The translations under genes and the position numbers were made by a program. Source: Agromyces intestinalis (lineage in GTDB: Bacteria; Actinomycetota; Actinomycetes; Actinomycetales; Microbacteriaceae). Taken from it: 64,000 nucleotides of DNA. Below, piece after piece: positions 47,152 to 56,369 of the stretch (positions are counted from its first letter, which is position 1; every line of letters starts with the position of its first letter). Below the pieces are notes generated by a model. The model was not told where the DNA came from and ran no database searches. It saw nothing but the letters and a program-made list of their open reading frames with translations. The stretch spans positions 2,232,001 through 2,296,000 of the forward strand of contig NZ_CP043505.1 of assembly GCF_008365295.1 (NCBI RefSeq). The letters are read 5' to 3'.

Positions 47152-47697
47152 GTGAACCAGACCGCCGCGCGCGAGCTCGTCGAGCGCCACATCGCCACGA
47201 TCCCCGACTTCCCCGAACCCGGCATCGTGTTCCGCGACCTGACGCCGGTCTTCGCCGACGGCCCCGCGTTCCACACCCTCTCGGAGTCGCTGACCGCACC
47301 GTTCGCGGGCGAGTTCGACGTGCTCGCCGGCGTCGAGGCGCGCGGGTTCCTGCTCGCCGCGGCCGCGTCGGCGCTGTGCGGTGCCGGTGTGCTGCCGGTG
47401 CGCAAGGCGGGCAAGCTGCCGCGTGAGGTACTGCGCGAGGAGTACGCGCTCGAGTACGGCACGGCCGCTCTCGAGGTGCACGTGGACGCGCTGCCCGCGG
47501 GGTCGCGGGTGCTCATCGTCGACGACGTGCTCGCGACCGGGGGCACGGTCGGTGCGGCGGCTCGGCTCGTGCAGCGGGCCGGATGGCACGTGGCGGGCAT
47601 CTCGGTCGCGGTCGAACTCGACGACCTCGGGGGCCGTGCGGCGCTCGTCGAGGAGTTCGGCGACGAGTTCAGGGTGTTCAGCCTGCTCCAGTACTGA
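47152..47697 (+). CDS. apt: Adenine phosphoribosyltransferase
   Basis: 181 aa, GTG start (a GTG three bases earlier is equally possible). Motifs IPDFPEPGIVFRDLTPVFAD, GVEARGFLLAAA and the PRPP loop VLIVDDVLATGGT are complete. Salvages adenine to AMP. Single gene, divergent from aroE. Confidence 0.94.
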   Translation: MNQTAARELVERHIATIPDFPEPGIVFRDLTPVFADGPAFHTLSESLTAPFAGEFDVLAGVEARGFLLAAAASALCGAGVLPVRKAGKLPREVLREEYALEYGTAALEVHVDALPAGSRVLIVDDVLATGGTVGAAARLVQRAGWHVAGISVAVELDDLGGRAALVEEFGDEFRVFSLLQY

Positions 47698-47774
47698 ACG
47701 GGCGGGGGCTCGGCCGGACCGGTACGTGCGGTCGTTCCACGGACGCGTCCTTCGGAACCGTGAATTCCTCGGTG

Positions 47775-47805
47775 TTTTGAACTCTTCAAAATATCGCGCT
47801 AGGTT
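47775..47805 (+). promoter_or_regulatory. Fur box overlapping the leaderless promoter of furA
   Basis: TTTTGAA (47775-47781), three bases, then TTCAAAA (47785-47791) is a perfect AT-rich palindrome. The -35 TTGAAC (47777-47782) lies in it, and 17 nt further is the -10 TAGGTT (47800-47805), seven nt before the ATG. Binding of FurA here would shut its own transcription. Confidence 0.8.
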
Positions 47806-47812
47806 GGCACGC

Positions 47813-48292
47813 ATGACGACGAGCGCGATGGAAGAGGCGAGCACGCGAGGTCGCACCGCCGCTCAGCTTCGCTCGGTCGGCCTCAAAGTGACCGCACCGC
47901 GCATCGCCGTGTTCGAGGCGCTGATCGGCACCGGTCATCTCGATGCGCACACCGTGCACGAGCGCATCGTCGGCGAACTGCCCGGCACCTCGCTGCAATC
48001 GGTGTACAACGTGCTCGATGCCCTGCACGGCGCGGGTCTGCTGCGTCGCATCGAGCCCGCCGGCTCGCCCGCACTCTACGAGCGTCGCACCGGTGACAAC
48101 CACCACCACGTCGTATGCACTCGCTGCCGCGCGGTCGGCGATGTCGACTGCGTGGTCGGCGAGCCACCATGCCTGGCGCCGACCGACGCCGGCGGCTTCG
48201 CGATCCACACGGCCGAGGTCACCTTCTGGGGCCTCTGCGCCGACTGCAGGCGGCAGCCCGAGGCATCCGCGCAGCCCGAGGCATCCGCCTGA
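47813..48292 (+). CDS. Fur-family regulator (FurA/PerR-like)
   Basis: 159 aa. Winged helix ([43 protein letters not shown]), His-rich metal site ([11 protein letters not shown]), and two CxxC pairs (CTRC, CADC) for structural zinc. Placed directly before a catalase, as FurA is before katG in mycobacteria, so it probably senses peroxide and iron. It represses itself through the palindrome at 47775-47791. The C-terminal tail repeats QPEASA. Confidence 0.9.
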   Translation: MTTSAMEEASTRGRTAAQLRSVGLKVTAPRIAVFEALIGTGHLDAHTVHERIVGELPGTSLQSVYNVLDALHGAGLLRRIEPAGSPALYERRTGDNHHHVVCTRCRAVGDVDCVVGEPPCLAPTDAGGFAIHTAEVTFWGLCADCRRQPEASAQPEASA

Positions 48293-48395
48293 TCTGATCG
48301 GCGGCCCGCGTCGCCGGTGCCGCCCCCTGAACCACCGCCCGGTCGAGGCGGTGCTCGGCGTGCCCGCACGCCATCCATCCAGAGAAAGAGGACGA

Positions 48396-49934
48396 ATGTC
48401 GGAATCGACACCGCAGTTCACGACCACCCAGACCGGCACCCCGGTCGCCAGCGACGCGCACTCGCTCACGGTCGGGGCCGACGGCGCGACCGTGCTGCAC
48501 GACCGCTACCTGGTCGAGAAGCTCGCGCAGTTCAACCGCGAGCGGATCCCCGAGCGGATCGTGCACGCCAAGGGCGGCGGCGCGTTCGGCGAGCTCGTGA
48601 TCACCGGGGATGTCTCGGCCTACACGCGCGCCGCGGTGTTCCAGCCCGGTGCGACGAGCGAGACGCTGCTGCGCTTCTCGTCGGTCGCCGGCGAGCTCGG
48701 CTCGCCCGACACGTGGCGCGACGTGCGCGGCTTCGCGCTGAAGTTCTACACGACCGAGGGCAACCTCGACATCGTCGGCAACAACACCCCGGTGTTCTTC
48801 ATCCGCGATGCGATCAAGTTCCCCGACTTCATCCACTCGCAGAAGCGCCTGCCCGGCTCGGGTCTGCGCGACGCCGACATGCAGTGGGACTTCTGGACCC
48901 TCTCGCCCGAGTCGGCGCACCAGGTGACCTATCTGATGGGCGACCGCGGCCTGCCGCGTTCGTGGCGCCACGTCAACGGCTACGGCTCGCACACCTACCA
49001 GTGGATCAACGCCGCGGGTGAGCGGTTCTGGGTGAAGTACCACTTCATCGCGCGCCAGGGCGTCGAGACGATCGAAGCGCCCGAGGCCGAGGCGATCGCC
49101 GGTGCCGACGCCGACTTCTACCGCCGCGACCTGTACGAGGCGATCGAGCGCGGCGAGTACCCGACCTGGGACGTCAAGGTGCAGGTCATGCCGTACGACG
49201 ACGCGAAGACGTACCGCTTCAACCCGTTCGACCTCACGAAGGTGTGGCCGCACGCCGACTATCCGCTCATCGAGGTCGGCCACTTCACGCTGAACCGCAA
49301 CCCGCAGAACCACTTCGCCGAGATCGAGCAGGCCGCGTTCTCGCCGGCGAACCAGGTGCCGGGCACCGACATCAGCCCCGACAAGATGCTGATGGCGCGG
49401 GTGTTCAGCTACCCCGACGCGCAGCGTTACCGGGTCGGCACGAACTACAACCAGCTGCCGGTGAACGCGCCGCATGCCGCGCCGGTGCACAACTACTCGC
49501 AGGACGGCGCGCAGCGCCACCACTTCAACGCGCCGACGACCCCGGTGTACGCGCCGAACAGCTTCGGCGGACCGCACGCCGACCCGGCACGCGCCGCCGA
49601 GGGCTCGTGGGAGCACGACGGCGAACTGGTGCGCGCGGCTGCGACCCTGCACGCCGAGGACGGCGACTTCGGCCAGGCCGGAACGCTCTACCGCGAGGTG
49701 TTCGACGCTTCGGCGAAGGAGCGCTTCCTCGTGACGCTCACCGGTCAGGCGCAGGCGATCTCGATCGACGAGATCCGCGAGCGGTTCTTCGGCTACTGGA
49801 CGAACGTGGATGCGTCGCTGGGCGCTGCGCTGCGCGCCGCGTACACGGCGGTCGCGGCGGGAGACACGGCCGCGGATGTCCCGCAGCAGCCCGAGGCGGG
49901 CGAACCCGAGCCCGACGAGGCGCACGCGGCGTAG
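48396..49934 (+). CDS. katA: Monofunctional haem catalase
   Basis: 512 aa, ATG with AGAAAGAGGA upstream. Distal His in [14 protein letters not shown] (about residue 56), Asn in [12 protein letters not shown] (about 130), and the haem-ligand Tyr in [15 protein letters not shown] (about 340). Small-subunit catalase without the C-terminal flavodoxin domain. Removes H2O2 in the cytosol. The furA gene lies 103 nt upstream on the same strand; two hairpins follow. Confidence 0.95.
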   Translation: MSESTPQFTTTQTGTPVASDAHSLTVGADGATVLHDRYLVEKLAQFNRERIPERIVHAKGGGAFGELVITGDVSAYTRAAVFQPGATSETLLRFSSVAGELGSPDTWRDVRGFALKFYTTEGNLDIVGNNTPVFFIRDAIKFPDFIHSQKRLPGSGLRDADMQWDFWTLSPESAHQVTYLMGDRGLPRSWRHVNGYGSHTYQWINAAGERFWVKYHFIARQGVETIEAPEAEAIAGADADFYRRDLYEAIERGEYPTWDVKVQVMPYDDAKTYRFNPFDLTKVWPHADYPLIEVGHFTLNRNPQNHFAEIEQAAFSPANQVPGTDISPDKMLMARVFSYPDAQRYRVGTNYNQLPVNAPHAAPVHNYSQDGAQRHHFNAPTTPVYAPNSFGGPHADPARAAEGSWEHDGELVRAAATLHAEDGDFGQAGTLYREVFDASAKERFLVTLTGQAQAISIDEIRERFFGYWTNVDASLGAALRAAYTAVAAGDTAADVPQQPEAGEPEPDEAHAA

Positions 49935-49950
49935 CCGCGCATCGCGCTCG

Positions 49951-50011
49951 GCTCCGATTCGGAGCAGGGCAGCGGATGCCCCGCGCGTGTGGCAGCACGG
50001 CGGGGCATCCG
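49951..50011 (+). terminator. Two hairpins after the catalase gene
   Basis: GCTCCGA/TCGGAGC (49951-49965) is followed by CGGATGCCCCGC (49973-49984) paired with GCGGGGCATCCG (50000-50011). The second has exact 12-bp arms with a 15-nt loop and belongs to the GGATGCC-type hairpins of this window. Confidence 0.7.
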
Positions 50012-50127
50012 TGCTCGACGTGCCGCGCCGGCATCCCGTCCTCTCGGCTCCGAGCCATCCTGAACGCGCGCTGTCAACCTGCTGGGCGCCCTTTGCGGCG
50101 GTTCAGCGGGTTCGCAAGGCTGGGCGG

Positions 50128-51546
50128 ATGTCCCCGACCTGGCAGTCCTGGCTCTCGTTCGCCGTCGCCGTCCTCGTGGTGGTCGCGGCCGTGTTCGTCG
50201 TCTCCGCACTGGTGTCGCTCATCGTGCGCGCGATCGCGCGCCGGCGCGAGTGGGCGGCGATCCTCATCGACCGCACGCGGTGGCCGTTCCGCGTGTTCCT
50301 GCTGGTCCTCGGCCTGTGGATCTCGGTCGGCGTGGCGTTCCCCGAGGACGAGTGGCGGCCGGCCGTCGACCACCTCTTCCTCATCGGGCTCATCGCAGCG
50401 GGAGCCTGGCTCGTCGCGCAGGGGTTCCTCTTCCTGACGGACCTCGGCATGCGGCGCTACCGCATCGACGTCGCCGACAACCGGCTCGCGCGGCGCTCGC
50501 GAACGCAATTGCAGATCATGCGTCGGCTTGTCGTCGTCGCGATCGTGGTGATCGCGATCGGGGTCATCCTCTTCACCTTCGACTCGGTGCGCGCGCTCGG
50601 CGCGTCGGTGCTCGCCTCGGCGGGGATCGTGTCGATCATCGCCGGCCTCGCCGCGCAATCGGTGCTCGGCAACCTGTTCGCGGGCGTGCAGCTCGCGTTC
50701 AGCGACGCCATCCGCGTCGACGACGTGGTCGTCGTCGAGGGCGAGTGGGGCCGCATCGAGGAGATCACGCTCAACTACGTGGTCGTCGGGCTGTGGGACG
50801 AGCGTCGGCTCGTGCTGCCGTGCACGTACTTCACGACGAAGCCGTTCCAGAATTGGACGCGCACGACCAGCCAGCTCCTCGGCTCCGTCGAGTTCGACCT
50901 CGACTGGCGGGTGTCGCCCGGCGCGATGCGCGAGCACCTCGACGCGATCCTCGCGCGCACCGACCTCTGGGACGGCCGGGCGAAGGTGCTGCAGGTCACC
51001 GATGCGGTCGGCGGGTTCGTGCGCGTGCGCGTCCTCGTGACCGCCGTCGATGCGCCGACGCTGTTCGATCTGCGGTGCTACGTCCGCGAGGAGCTGGTGC
51101 ACTGGGTGCAGCGGTCGCAGCCCGACGCGGAACCAGCGCAGCGAGTGCTGGTGCGCGGTGGTGCGGGTGCTGGGGGCGCGGCTCCTGGGGGCGCGGCGCC
51201 TGGTGGCGCGGCTCCCGGGGGTGCGGCGGACTCGGGCGAGGCGGGCGCGGGCGAGGTGGCTCGCGCGGCCGGTGCGGGGCCCGGCCGAGCGGATGCCTCG
51301 GGCCGGCGCCGCCCGCAGGACGGCACGTCGGAGGTCGACGCGGGCGGCGAGGAGCGCCACGGCGACGGCGACCGCTCCGGTCTGTTCACCGGCACGCCCG
51401 AGGCCGAGGAGCGGGCGCAGCAGTTCACGCAGGCGGTGCCGATCGTGCGCCCGCCCGATGCTGGCGGGCCCGCCGGTGACGAGCCCGCTGATAACGGGCC
51501 GGCCGGCGACGGACCCGTCGGCGAGCACGGCGACGATGGGCGGTGA
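50128..51546 (+). CDS. MscS-type mechanosensitive ion channel
   Basis: 472 aa. Four to five helices in the first 165 residues; the pore helix reads LGASVLASAGIVSIIAGLAA, followed by QSVLGNLFAGVQLAFSD and the beta domain (IRVDDVVVVEGEWGRIEEI). The C-terminal 150 residues are disordered and low complexity, starting with a GGAAPGGAAPGG repeat (51166-51225). Opens under membrane tension to release solutes. Confidence 0.92.
   Translation: MSPTWQSWLSFAVAVLVVVAAVFVVSALVSLIVRAIARRREWAAILIDRTRWPFRVFLLVLGLWISVGVAFPEDEWRPAVDHLFLIGLIAAGAWLVAQGFLFLTDLGMRRYRIDVADNRLARRSRTQLQIMRRLVVVAIVVIAIGVILFTFDSVRALGASVLASAGIVSIIAGLAAQSVLGNLFAGVQLAFSDAIRVDDVVVVEGEWGRIEEITLNYVVVGLWDERRLVLPCTYFTTKPFQNWTRTTSQLLGSVEFDLDWRVSPGAMREHLDAILARTDLWDGRAKVLQVTDAVGGFVRVRVLVTAVDAPTLFDLRCYVREELVHWVQRSQPDAEPAQRVLVRGGAGAGGAAPGGAAPGGAAPGGAADSGEAGAGEVARAAGAGPGRADASGRRRPQDGTSEVDAGGEERHGDGDRSGLFTGTPEAEERAQQFTQAVPIVRPPDAGGPAGDEPADNGPAGDGPVGEHGDDGR
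51166..51225. repeat. 15-bp tandem repeat in the MscS-type gene
   Basis: Four units of 15 bp code for GAGGA/APGGA-like pentapeptides in the cytosolic tail. Confidence 0.8.
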
Positions 51547-51608
51547 CCCCCGTTCTGGGACATGAGCATTCCTCGCTCGCGCACCGCTCCCATCGATAGA
51601 CTCCGGCC

Positions 51609-53000
51609 GTGCACGCGTGGACTCGCGTCGCGTACGCGCTCGGGGTGGCGTGCGCATCGGTCGTCCTGGTGGGATGCGGAGCGTCTGCCGACCGGGCGGC
51701 GGTGTCCAGCGCGCCGGGCTCGACGGCGGCCGAGCCGGAGACGGCCTGGCTCACGTTCACGACCGCCGACGGGCTCGCCTCATGGCAGCTGCCCGCCGAC
51801 TGGACCGTGCTTCCGCCGGGCCCCGATCCCGACGGACAGGGCACGATGGCGTACGAGATCCTGAACGCCGTCGGGGAGTCCCGGCTCTCGTACGCGCACA
51901 ACATGTGGGGAATCGGCGGGCCGGGCTGCGACCCCTCGTCGATGCCGACCTATCCGTACGCGCGGCTCGACGAAACGGCGATGGCGATACCGCCCGACTC
52001 CCAGGGGGTTGCCCCGATCGTCGCGTTCGAGACCCTCGACGAGGGCGACCACGTCGTCGCCGGGCTCGGCAGCACGGTCGCGCCGATCGCCGGCCCGGAG
52101 GCCTGCGACAACTCGATCAATCACCTCGTCTTCGAGCCCGGTGAGGTCGGCGGGGTCAGCTTCTCGGCGCACTTCGAGCACGCGTCGGTGCCCTCGTCGC
52201 TGGAGTTCGCGAATCTCGACGAGGCGCGCGCCTACCTGGACTCCGACGAGTACCGCACGATCGTGCGCATCATCTCGTCGCTGTCGTTCGACCCGATCGA
52301 CCCGTCGGCGCCAGTCGCGACGGCGACGCCCGTCGTCCCGACCGTGGAGACCTCGCCGCTCGCCGGCGACTACGTGATCGCCGCGCAGCCCGACGACTGC
52401 GGCACCTTCCCCCTGACCGGGCAGATTCTCACCGTGTCGGGCGCCGACGCGAGCATGACCACGCCGGGTCAGGTGCTGCACGGCACGCTCACCCGGATCA
52501 GCACGGTGTGGGAGGTGCGCGTCGCCGCCGCTGACGAGCAGACGATGGCGGTGCTCGACGGGGTCGTCGTCGACGGGGTGTTCCGGGGGAGCGGATCAAC
52601 GAGCGGGCTCTTCCCGAGCGGGGAAGTCGGGTGGTTCTGCGCGGTCGACATGTTCACGGCGACGTCGATGGGTGCGGGCGGCGACGGCTCCTCGACGGAG
52701 GTCACCTGCTCGGCGGCCTCGATCGAGGCCGCCCGAACCGCACTGGGCGCCGATGCGGAGATCGACCCCGCGGCGCAGCTCTGCAGCGGGGACTGGATGG
52801 TGCTCGGCGTCATCCGCTCAGGCAACGAGCACACGTCCGTGCTTCAGTCCGTCGGCGGCGCCTGGCAGCGGGTGGAAACCGGCCGGGTGTGCGCGATCGA
52901 GGAATTCGAGTTCGATCCCGAGGTCGGCCCGCTCCCCGGCGATACGTATCACGGGCCGTTGCCGCAACCGCTCGTGACCAAGGCCTGCTTCTCGAACTGA
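51609..53000 (+). CDS. Lipoprotein of unknown function
   Basis: 463 aa, GTG start with TAGACT six nt upstream. Signal peptide with lipobox LVGC (Cys about 23), so it is anchored in the outer leaflet of the membrane. The mature part has one domain with WLTFTTADGLASWQLPADW (about 45-235) and a second with several Cys (CGTFPLTGQ, FCAVDMF, VTCSAAS, LCSGDW, CFSN), probably disulphide-linked. I recognise no family. It converges with purQ. Confidence 0.8.
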   Translation: MHAWTRVAYALGVACASVVLVGCGASADRAAVSSAPGSTAAEPETAWLTFTTADGLASWQLPADWTVLPPGPDPDGQGTMAYEILNAVGESRLSYAHNMWGIGGPGCDPSSMPTYPYARLDETAMAIPPDSQGVAPIVAFETLDEGDHVVAGLGSTVAPIAGPEACDNSINHLVFEPGEVGGVSFSAHFEHASVPSSLEFANLDEARAYLDSDEYRTIVRIISSLSFDPIDPSAPVATATPVVPTVETSPLAGDYVIAAQPDDCGTFPLTGQILTVSGADASMTTPGQVLHGTLTRISTVWEVRVAAADEQTMAVLDGVVVDGVFRGSGSTSGLFPSGEVGWFCAVDMFTATSMGAGGDGSSTEVTCSAASIEAARTALGADAEIDPAAQLCSGDWMVLGVIRSGNEHTSVLQSVGGAWQRVETGRVCAIEEFEFDPEVGPLPGDTYHGPLPQPLVTKACFSN

Positions 53001-53032
53001 GGGCGCCGAACCCGACGCTCGCGGGATCGGCG

Positions 53033-53731
53033 CTACGCCTCGACGAGCGAGCGTTTGACGACGCTGGTGAAGAAGGCGAGCCCGTCGACGCCCGACCGCA
53101 TGGCTGCCGCCGTGTCGGGGCCGAAGCCCGGCTCGACCGCGTGCTCGGGGTGCGGCATCAGCCCGACGACGTTGCCGCGGGCGTTCGTGATGCCGGCGAT
53201 GTCGCGCAGCGACCCGTTGGGGTTCACGTCGATGTAGCGGAACACGACACGACCCTCGCCCTCGAGGCGGTCGAGGGTGTCTTCAGATGCGATGAAGCCG
53301 CCCTCGCCGTTCTTCAGGGGGATGGTGATCTGCTGCCCGGTTTCGAACCCGCTCGTCCAGTCGGTGTCGGCATTCTCGACGCGCAGCACCTGGTCGCGAC
53401 AGACGAACGAGCCGTGGTCGTTGCGGATCAAGCCACCCTCGAGGAGGTGCGCCTCGACGAGCATCTGGAACCCGTTGCAGATGCCGAGGACCGGCATACC
53501 CGAGTTCGCCGCGTCGACGACCTCGGTCATGATGGGGCTGAGGGCGGCGATCGCGCCGCACCGCAGGTAGTCGCCGTAGCTGAACCCACCCGGGAGGATG
53601 AGCGCGTCGACGCCCTGCAGGTCGTGCGAGCCGTGCCACAGGGCGACGGGCTCGGCACCGGCGAGGCGCACGGCGCGCTGCGCGTCACGGTCGTCGAGCG
53701 AACCGGGGAAGGTGATGACACCGATGCGCAT
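53033..53731 (-). CDS. purQ: Phosphoribosylformylglycinamidine synthase subunit I (glutaminase)
   Basis: 232 aa. Class I amidotransferase: [15 protein letters not shown], nucleophile Cys in [11 protein letters not shown], and His-Glu in [10 protein letters not shown]. Supplies ammonia to PurL. Follows purS by eight bases on the same strand. Confidence 0.96.
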   Translation of the reverse strand: MRIGVITFPGSLDDRDAQRAVRLAGAEPVALWHGSHDLQGVDALILPGGFSYGDYLRCGAIAALSPIMTEVVDAANSGMPVLGICNGFQMLVEAHLLEGGLIRNDHGSFVCRDQVLRVENADTDWTSGFETGQQITIPLKNGEGGFIASEDTLDRLEGEGRVVFRYIDVNPNGSLRDIAGITNARGNVVGLMPHPEHAVEPGFGPDTAAAMRSGVDGLAFFTSVVKRSLVEA

Positions 53732-53739
53732 GGCGGGCC

Positions 53740-54090
53740 TCAGTGCGTCTCGCCGGCGGGGGCGCCGTAGCCCTCGGCGAGTACCGCGCCGTCGTGGTCG
53801 CCGGACGAGGTCTCGACGGCCTGCTCGGCCAGTTCGGCGTTCGACTGCTCGTAGTGGATCGCCACGACGTCTTCGATGACCGAGTTCGAGAGGATGTGCT
53901 CGGCGATCTGCTGCACCTCGGCCTTCAGCGCGTCGTCGACCGGACCGTCGACGGTGAGCTCGAAGCGCTTGCCGATGCGCACGCCGGTGAACCCGGTGCG
54001 CCCGGTGCGGGCGAGAGCGCCGGCGACGGCCTTCCCCTGGGGGTCGAGCAGTTCGGCCTTGGGCATCACGTCGACGACGATGGTGGGCAC
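53740..54090 (-). CDS. purS: Phosphoribosylformylglycinamidine synthase subunit PurS
   Basis: 116 aa with GTG start. The first 82 residues are the usual PurS ([43 protein letters not shown]); about 30 extra residues form a charged tail. PurS bridges PurQ and PurL. The reading frame is open upstream without a stop through the whole kinase gene (to 54948), so a fusion is formally possible. However, a TACAAT -10 element (54138-54133) 42 nt before the GTG indicates a separate start. Confidence 0.88.
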   Translation of the reverse strand: MPTIVVDVMPKAELLDPQGKAVAGALARTGRTGFTGVRIGKRFELTVDGPVDDALKAEVQQIAEHILSNSVIEDVVAIHYEQSNAELAEQAVETSSGDHDGAVLAEGYGAPAGETH

Positions 54091-54948
54091 CTGCGGTTCT
54101 CCGTCCGGTGTCGGAAGTGTGGGGATGCCTCGATTGTAGCGGGCGCGCCTGGGCGGCTCGGGGGCGGGTGCCGGGGTGGATGTCGGGGTGCGCATCGGGG
54201 TACGCATCGGATCGCGCGCGCGGAGGCGATGGGCGTCGCGGCGGTACATCGCGGCATGCCCCGCCAGGTCGGAGCGGCCCGTCGCTGCGGCGCGCCGGTC
54301 GGTGAAATCGGCGAGTTCGTCGAGGCGCTGCGCGGCCACGTCGATGATCGCGTCAGGTTGGATGCCGGAGTCGCCGTCACCCGGGCCGTAGGCGTCGATG
54401 AGCGCACGCACCCGGGCTCGTCGATCGAGGTCGGATGGCACGTCGCGGGCGTCTTCGGCGAAGGGCACGAGTCGGTACGCGAGGTAGGCGAGATCCCAGA
54501 TGCGTGGACCAGGCGAGGCCATGTCGTAGTCGATGAGTCCGCTGAGCGAGGAGCCGACGACGAGGAGGTTGTAGGGCGCGACGTCGTTGTGGCAGATGAC
54601 CTCGACCGGTTTGTGCGCGGCAGTTCGCCAGGTGAGCGATTCGTGCGCGAGCGCGACGCTCGCGTCGTGGAGACGGCGAAGAAGTATGGCCGCCTCGCGC
54701 AGGATTCCGTTCGACCACTTCACGTCGGCTGCGGCATGTTCGAGGAGGTCGCCCGGCAGGAAGTCGAGCACCTCGCGCCTGCGATCGTCGATCCCGTGCG
54801 TCGCCGGGACTTCGTCGATGCCCGCCGCTCGCGCCGCGTCGAGGAATGCGTGTACAGCCGGCGTCCAGGGCCCGGTCTCGCGACGAACGGTGTCGCCCAC
54901 GCGCACGACGGCGTTCATGTTGCCGCCGATGAGGGGCATCTCGTCCAT
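54091..54948 (-). CDS. Aminoglycoside-phosphotransferase-like kinase, open into purS
   Basis: ATG at 54948 with GAGGA upstream. Kinase-fold features: [17 protein letters not shown] (glycine-rich loop), [11 protein letters not shown] with the catalytic Asp (Brenner motif), and [19 protein letters not shown] with the metal-binding Asp. The family phosphorylates many small alcohols (choline, sugars, drugs); the substrate is not known. There is no stop before purS: after a Thr/Pro-rich linker ([16 protein letters not shown]) the frame runs straight into PurS, so the end given is only the boundary with the purS start. If read through, a 402-aa kinase-PurS fusion results. A hexanucleotide repeat lies just upstream of the start. 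Confidence 0.72.
54133..54138 (-). promoter_or_regulatory. Probable -10 element for purS-purQ
   Basis: TACAAT on the - strand, 42 nt upstream of the purS GTG; it is one of the closest matches to TATAAT in the window. No clear -35 is present. It lies inside the open frame that links the kinase to purS. Confidence 0.45.
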
Positions 54949-54960
54949 GAGCAGATCCTC

Positions 54961-55032
54961 GCAGGTGCAGGTGCAGGTGCAGGTGCAGGTGCAGGTGCAG
55001 GTGCAGGTGCAGGTGCGGGTGCAGGCACAGGT
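54961..55032. repeat. GCAGGT hexanucleotide repeat upstream of the kinase gene
   Basis: Nine perfect GCAGGT units (54961-55014) and three imperfect ones. The tract ends 12 nt before the kinase ATG, next to the ribosome binding site. Change in copy number would alter the spacing of upstream promoter elements. Confidence 0.9.
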
Positions 55033-55100
55033 GCGGATGCTGATGCCGTGCACGCTCGCACCGGCATGATGGACCACCCACGGCGGCATGCCGCCCCGGC

Positions 55101-56235
55101 TCAGAACGGAGGCGGATCAGGCGGGGTGGGCGTGTCGGGCGGCGCGGCACGCGCCGGCGGCGCGCCGTGCGGTGAATCGGAGCGCAACCGTGCTGGGGTG
55201 GAACCGTGCGAGGAATCGGGCGGAGCACTGCTCGACCCACGCGCGATGGCGACGGCGGGCACGGTGGTGTGTCGGCGACCCGATGGGGACCGCCATTCGA
55301 GTGCGCCGTCGCCGATGGCCCGCACCGACCACGACGATTCGTGCTTGAGATGGTGATGGGCCGAGCAGAGGTGGGCGAGGTTGTCGTGTGCGGTGCGCCC
55401 GCCGTCGACCCAGGCGACGGTGTGATCGAGCTCGCACCCGCGTGCCGAGCGATTGCAGCCCGGGAATCGGCAGGTCTCATCGCGCAGCCGCACCCACGTG
55501 GCGAGTTCCGCGGGTGGGCGGTACGAACGCCGGTCGACATCGAGCACCGCACCGGTGACCGGGTGGGTCAGGATGCGCGTGAACGACGGGGCGTGCGCCG
55601 CGAGCCGACGGGCGGCGTCGGCGTCGATCGGCCCGTACCCGTCGAGGGCCGCCGGTTCGTCGCTCGCACCGAGCAGTGCGAGCACGGGCACCGTCACCGC
55701 CACCGTCGGCGTGATCGACCGACCCGTGACCCCGTCATCGGTGCGACCATCGATCAACAGGTCGCGGAGCGCGTCGGCGCGTCGCTGGTCGAGCGTGCGG
55801 GAGTCAGCGGAACCGAGCGGACCCGTGATGATCGCAGCTGCGATCGCGCCGGTGTTCGATGTGCCGGTGTTCGATGTGCCCGTGTTCGATGTGCCCGGGG
55901 CATCCGTATCTTCGCTGGCGCCGGAGCTGCCGACGGACGGAGCCCGGCTCGAGTCGCAGGCCGCGGCGAACCTCGTGAGTCGGTCGTGGATGAGCAGCGC
56001 CTCGGTGGCAGGCAGGAACGCGTGCAACCACGCCATGCCATCGCGCGCGGGCTCGAGTTCGATGCGCCGCTCGGCGAGCGCAGCCCGATGCCGATCGTGC
56101 CTCGACGCGCGCCGCGTGCACCACGGTGTCGACCAGCAGGCCGAGCGAGTCTTGCGCGATCGCGTACGGCGATCGCTGGTCTGACGTTGCCGGCACAGCG
56201 CTGTCGGGTCTGGTGAGAAGCGCTGCGGTCGACAT
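55101..56235 (-). pseudogene. HNH endonuclease/DUF222 (13E12-type) gene with frame break and internal deletion
   Basis: The N terminus (MSTAALLTRPDSAVPATSDQ to VVHAARVEA, from 56235) is the usual start of DUF222 proteins. Around 56090-56110 the frame shifts and sequence continues with RHRAALAERRIELEP, DGMAWLHAFLPATEA, a variable linker and the HNH core CRFPGCNRSARGCELDH, HLCSAHHHLKHE. About 150 residues of DUF222 are missing between. The nuclease motif is intact, yet no single frame joins it to the start. A 15-bp repeat (55849-55893) codes GTSNT units. Behind a perfect SOS box. A shortened but active product from an inner start cannot be excluded. Confidence 0.75.
55849..55893. repeat. 15-bp tandem repeat (three units) in the HNH gene
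   Basis: Three nearly identical units encode NTGTS-type residues in the linker before the nuclease half. Confidence 0.85.
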
Positions 56236-56241
56236 GCCCTC

Positions 56242-56270
56242 AGCCTACCGAGATTCGAACATACGTTCGA
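56242..56270 (-). promoter_or_regulatory. LexA (SOS) box and leaderless-type promoter of the HNH gene
   Basis: TCGAAC-ATAC-GTTCGA (56255-56270) matches the actinobacterial LexA consensus TCGAAC-N4-GTTCGA at all 12 defined positions. It lies just upstream of the -10 TAGGCT (56247-56242), which is six nt from the ATG at 56235. Mycobacterial 13E12-type genes are known to be LexA-controlled. Confidence 0.85.
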
Positions 56271-56369
56271 GACCTCTCCACAGGATGAGACTCTCCACAC
56301 CATGATTGGAGCACCCGGCTGGATCCGGCAGGGTGGCCTGATCCGACCGCGCGAGAGGAACGACGAGCG

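Noticed and set aside
54949-55089. Kinase protein extended upstream through the Cys-Thr repeat
   Set aside because: The in-frame extension is only the translation of the hexanucleotide tract. The ATG at 54948 has a good ribosome site (GAGGA) and begins the conserved kinase sequence.
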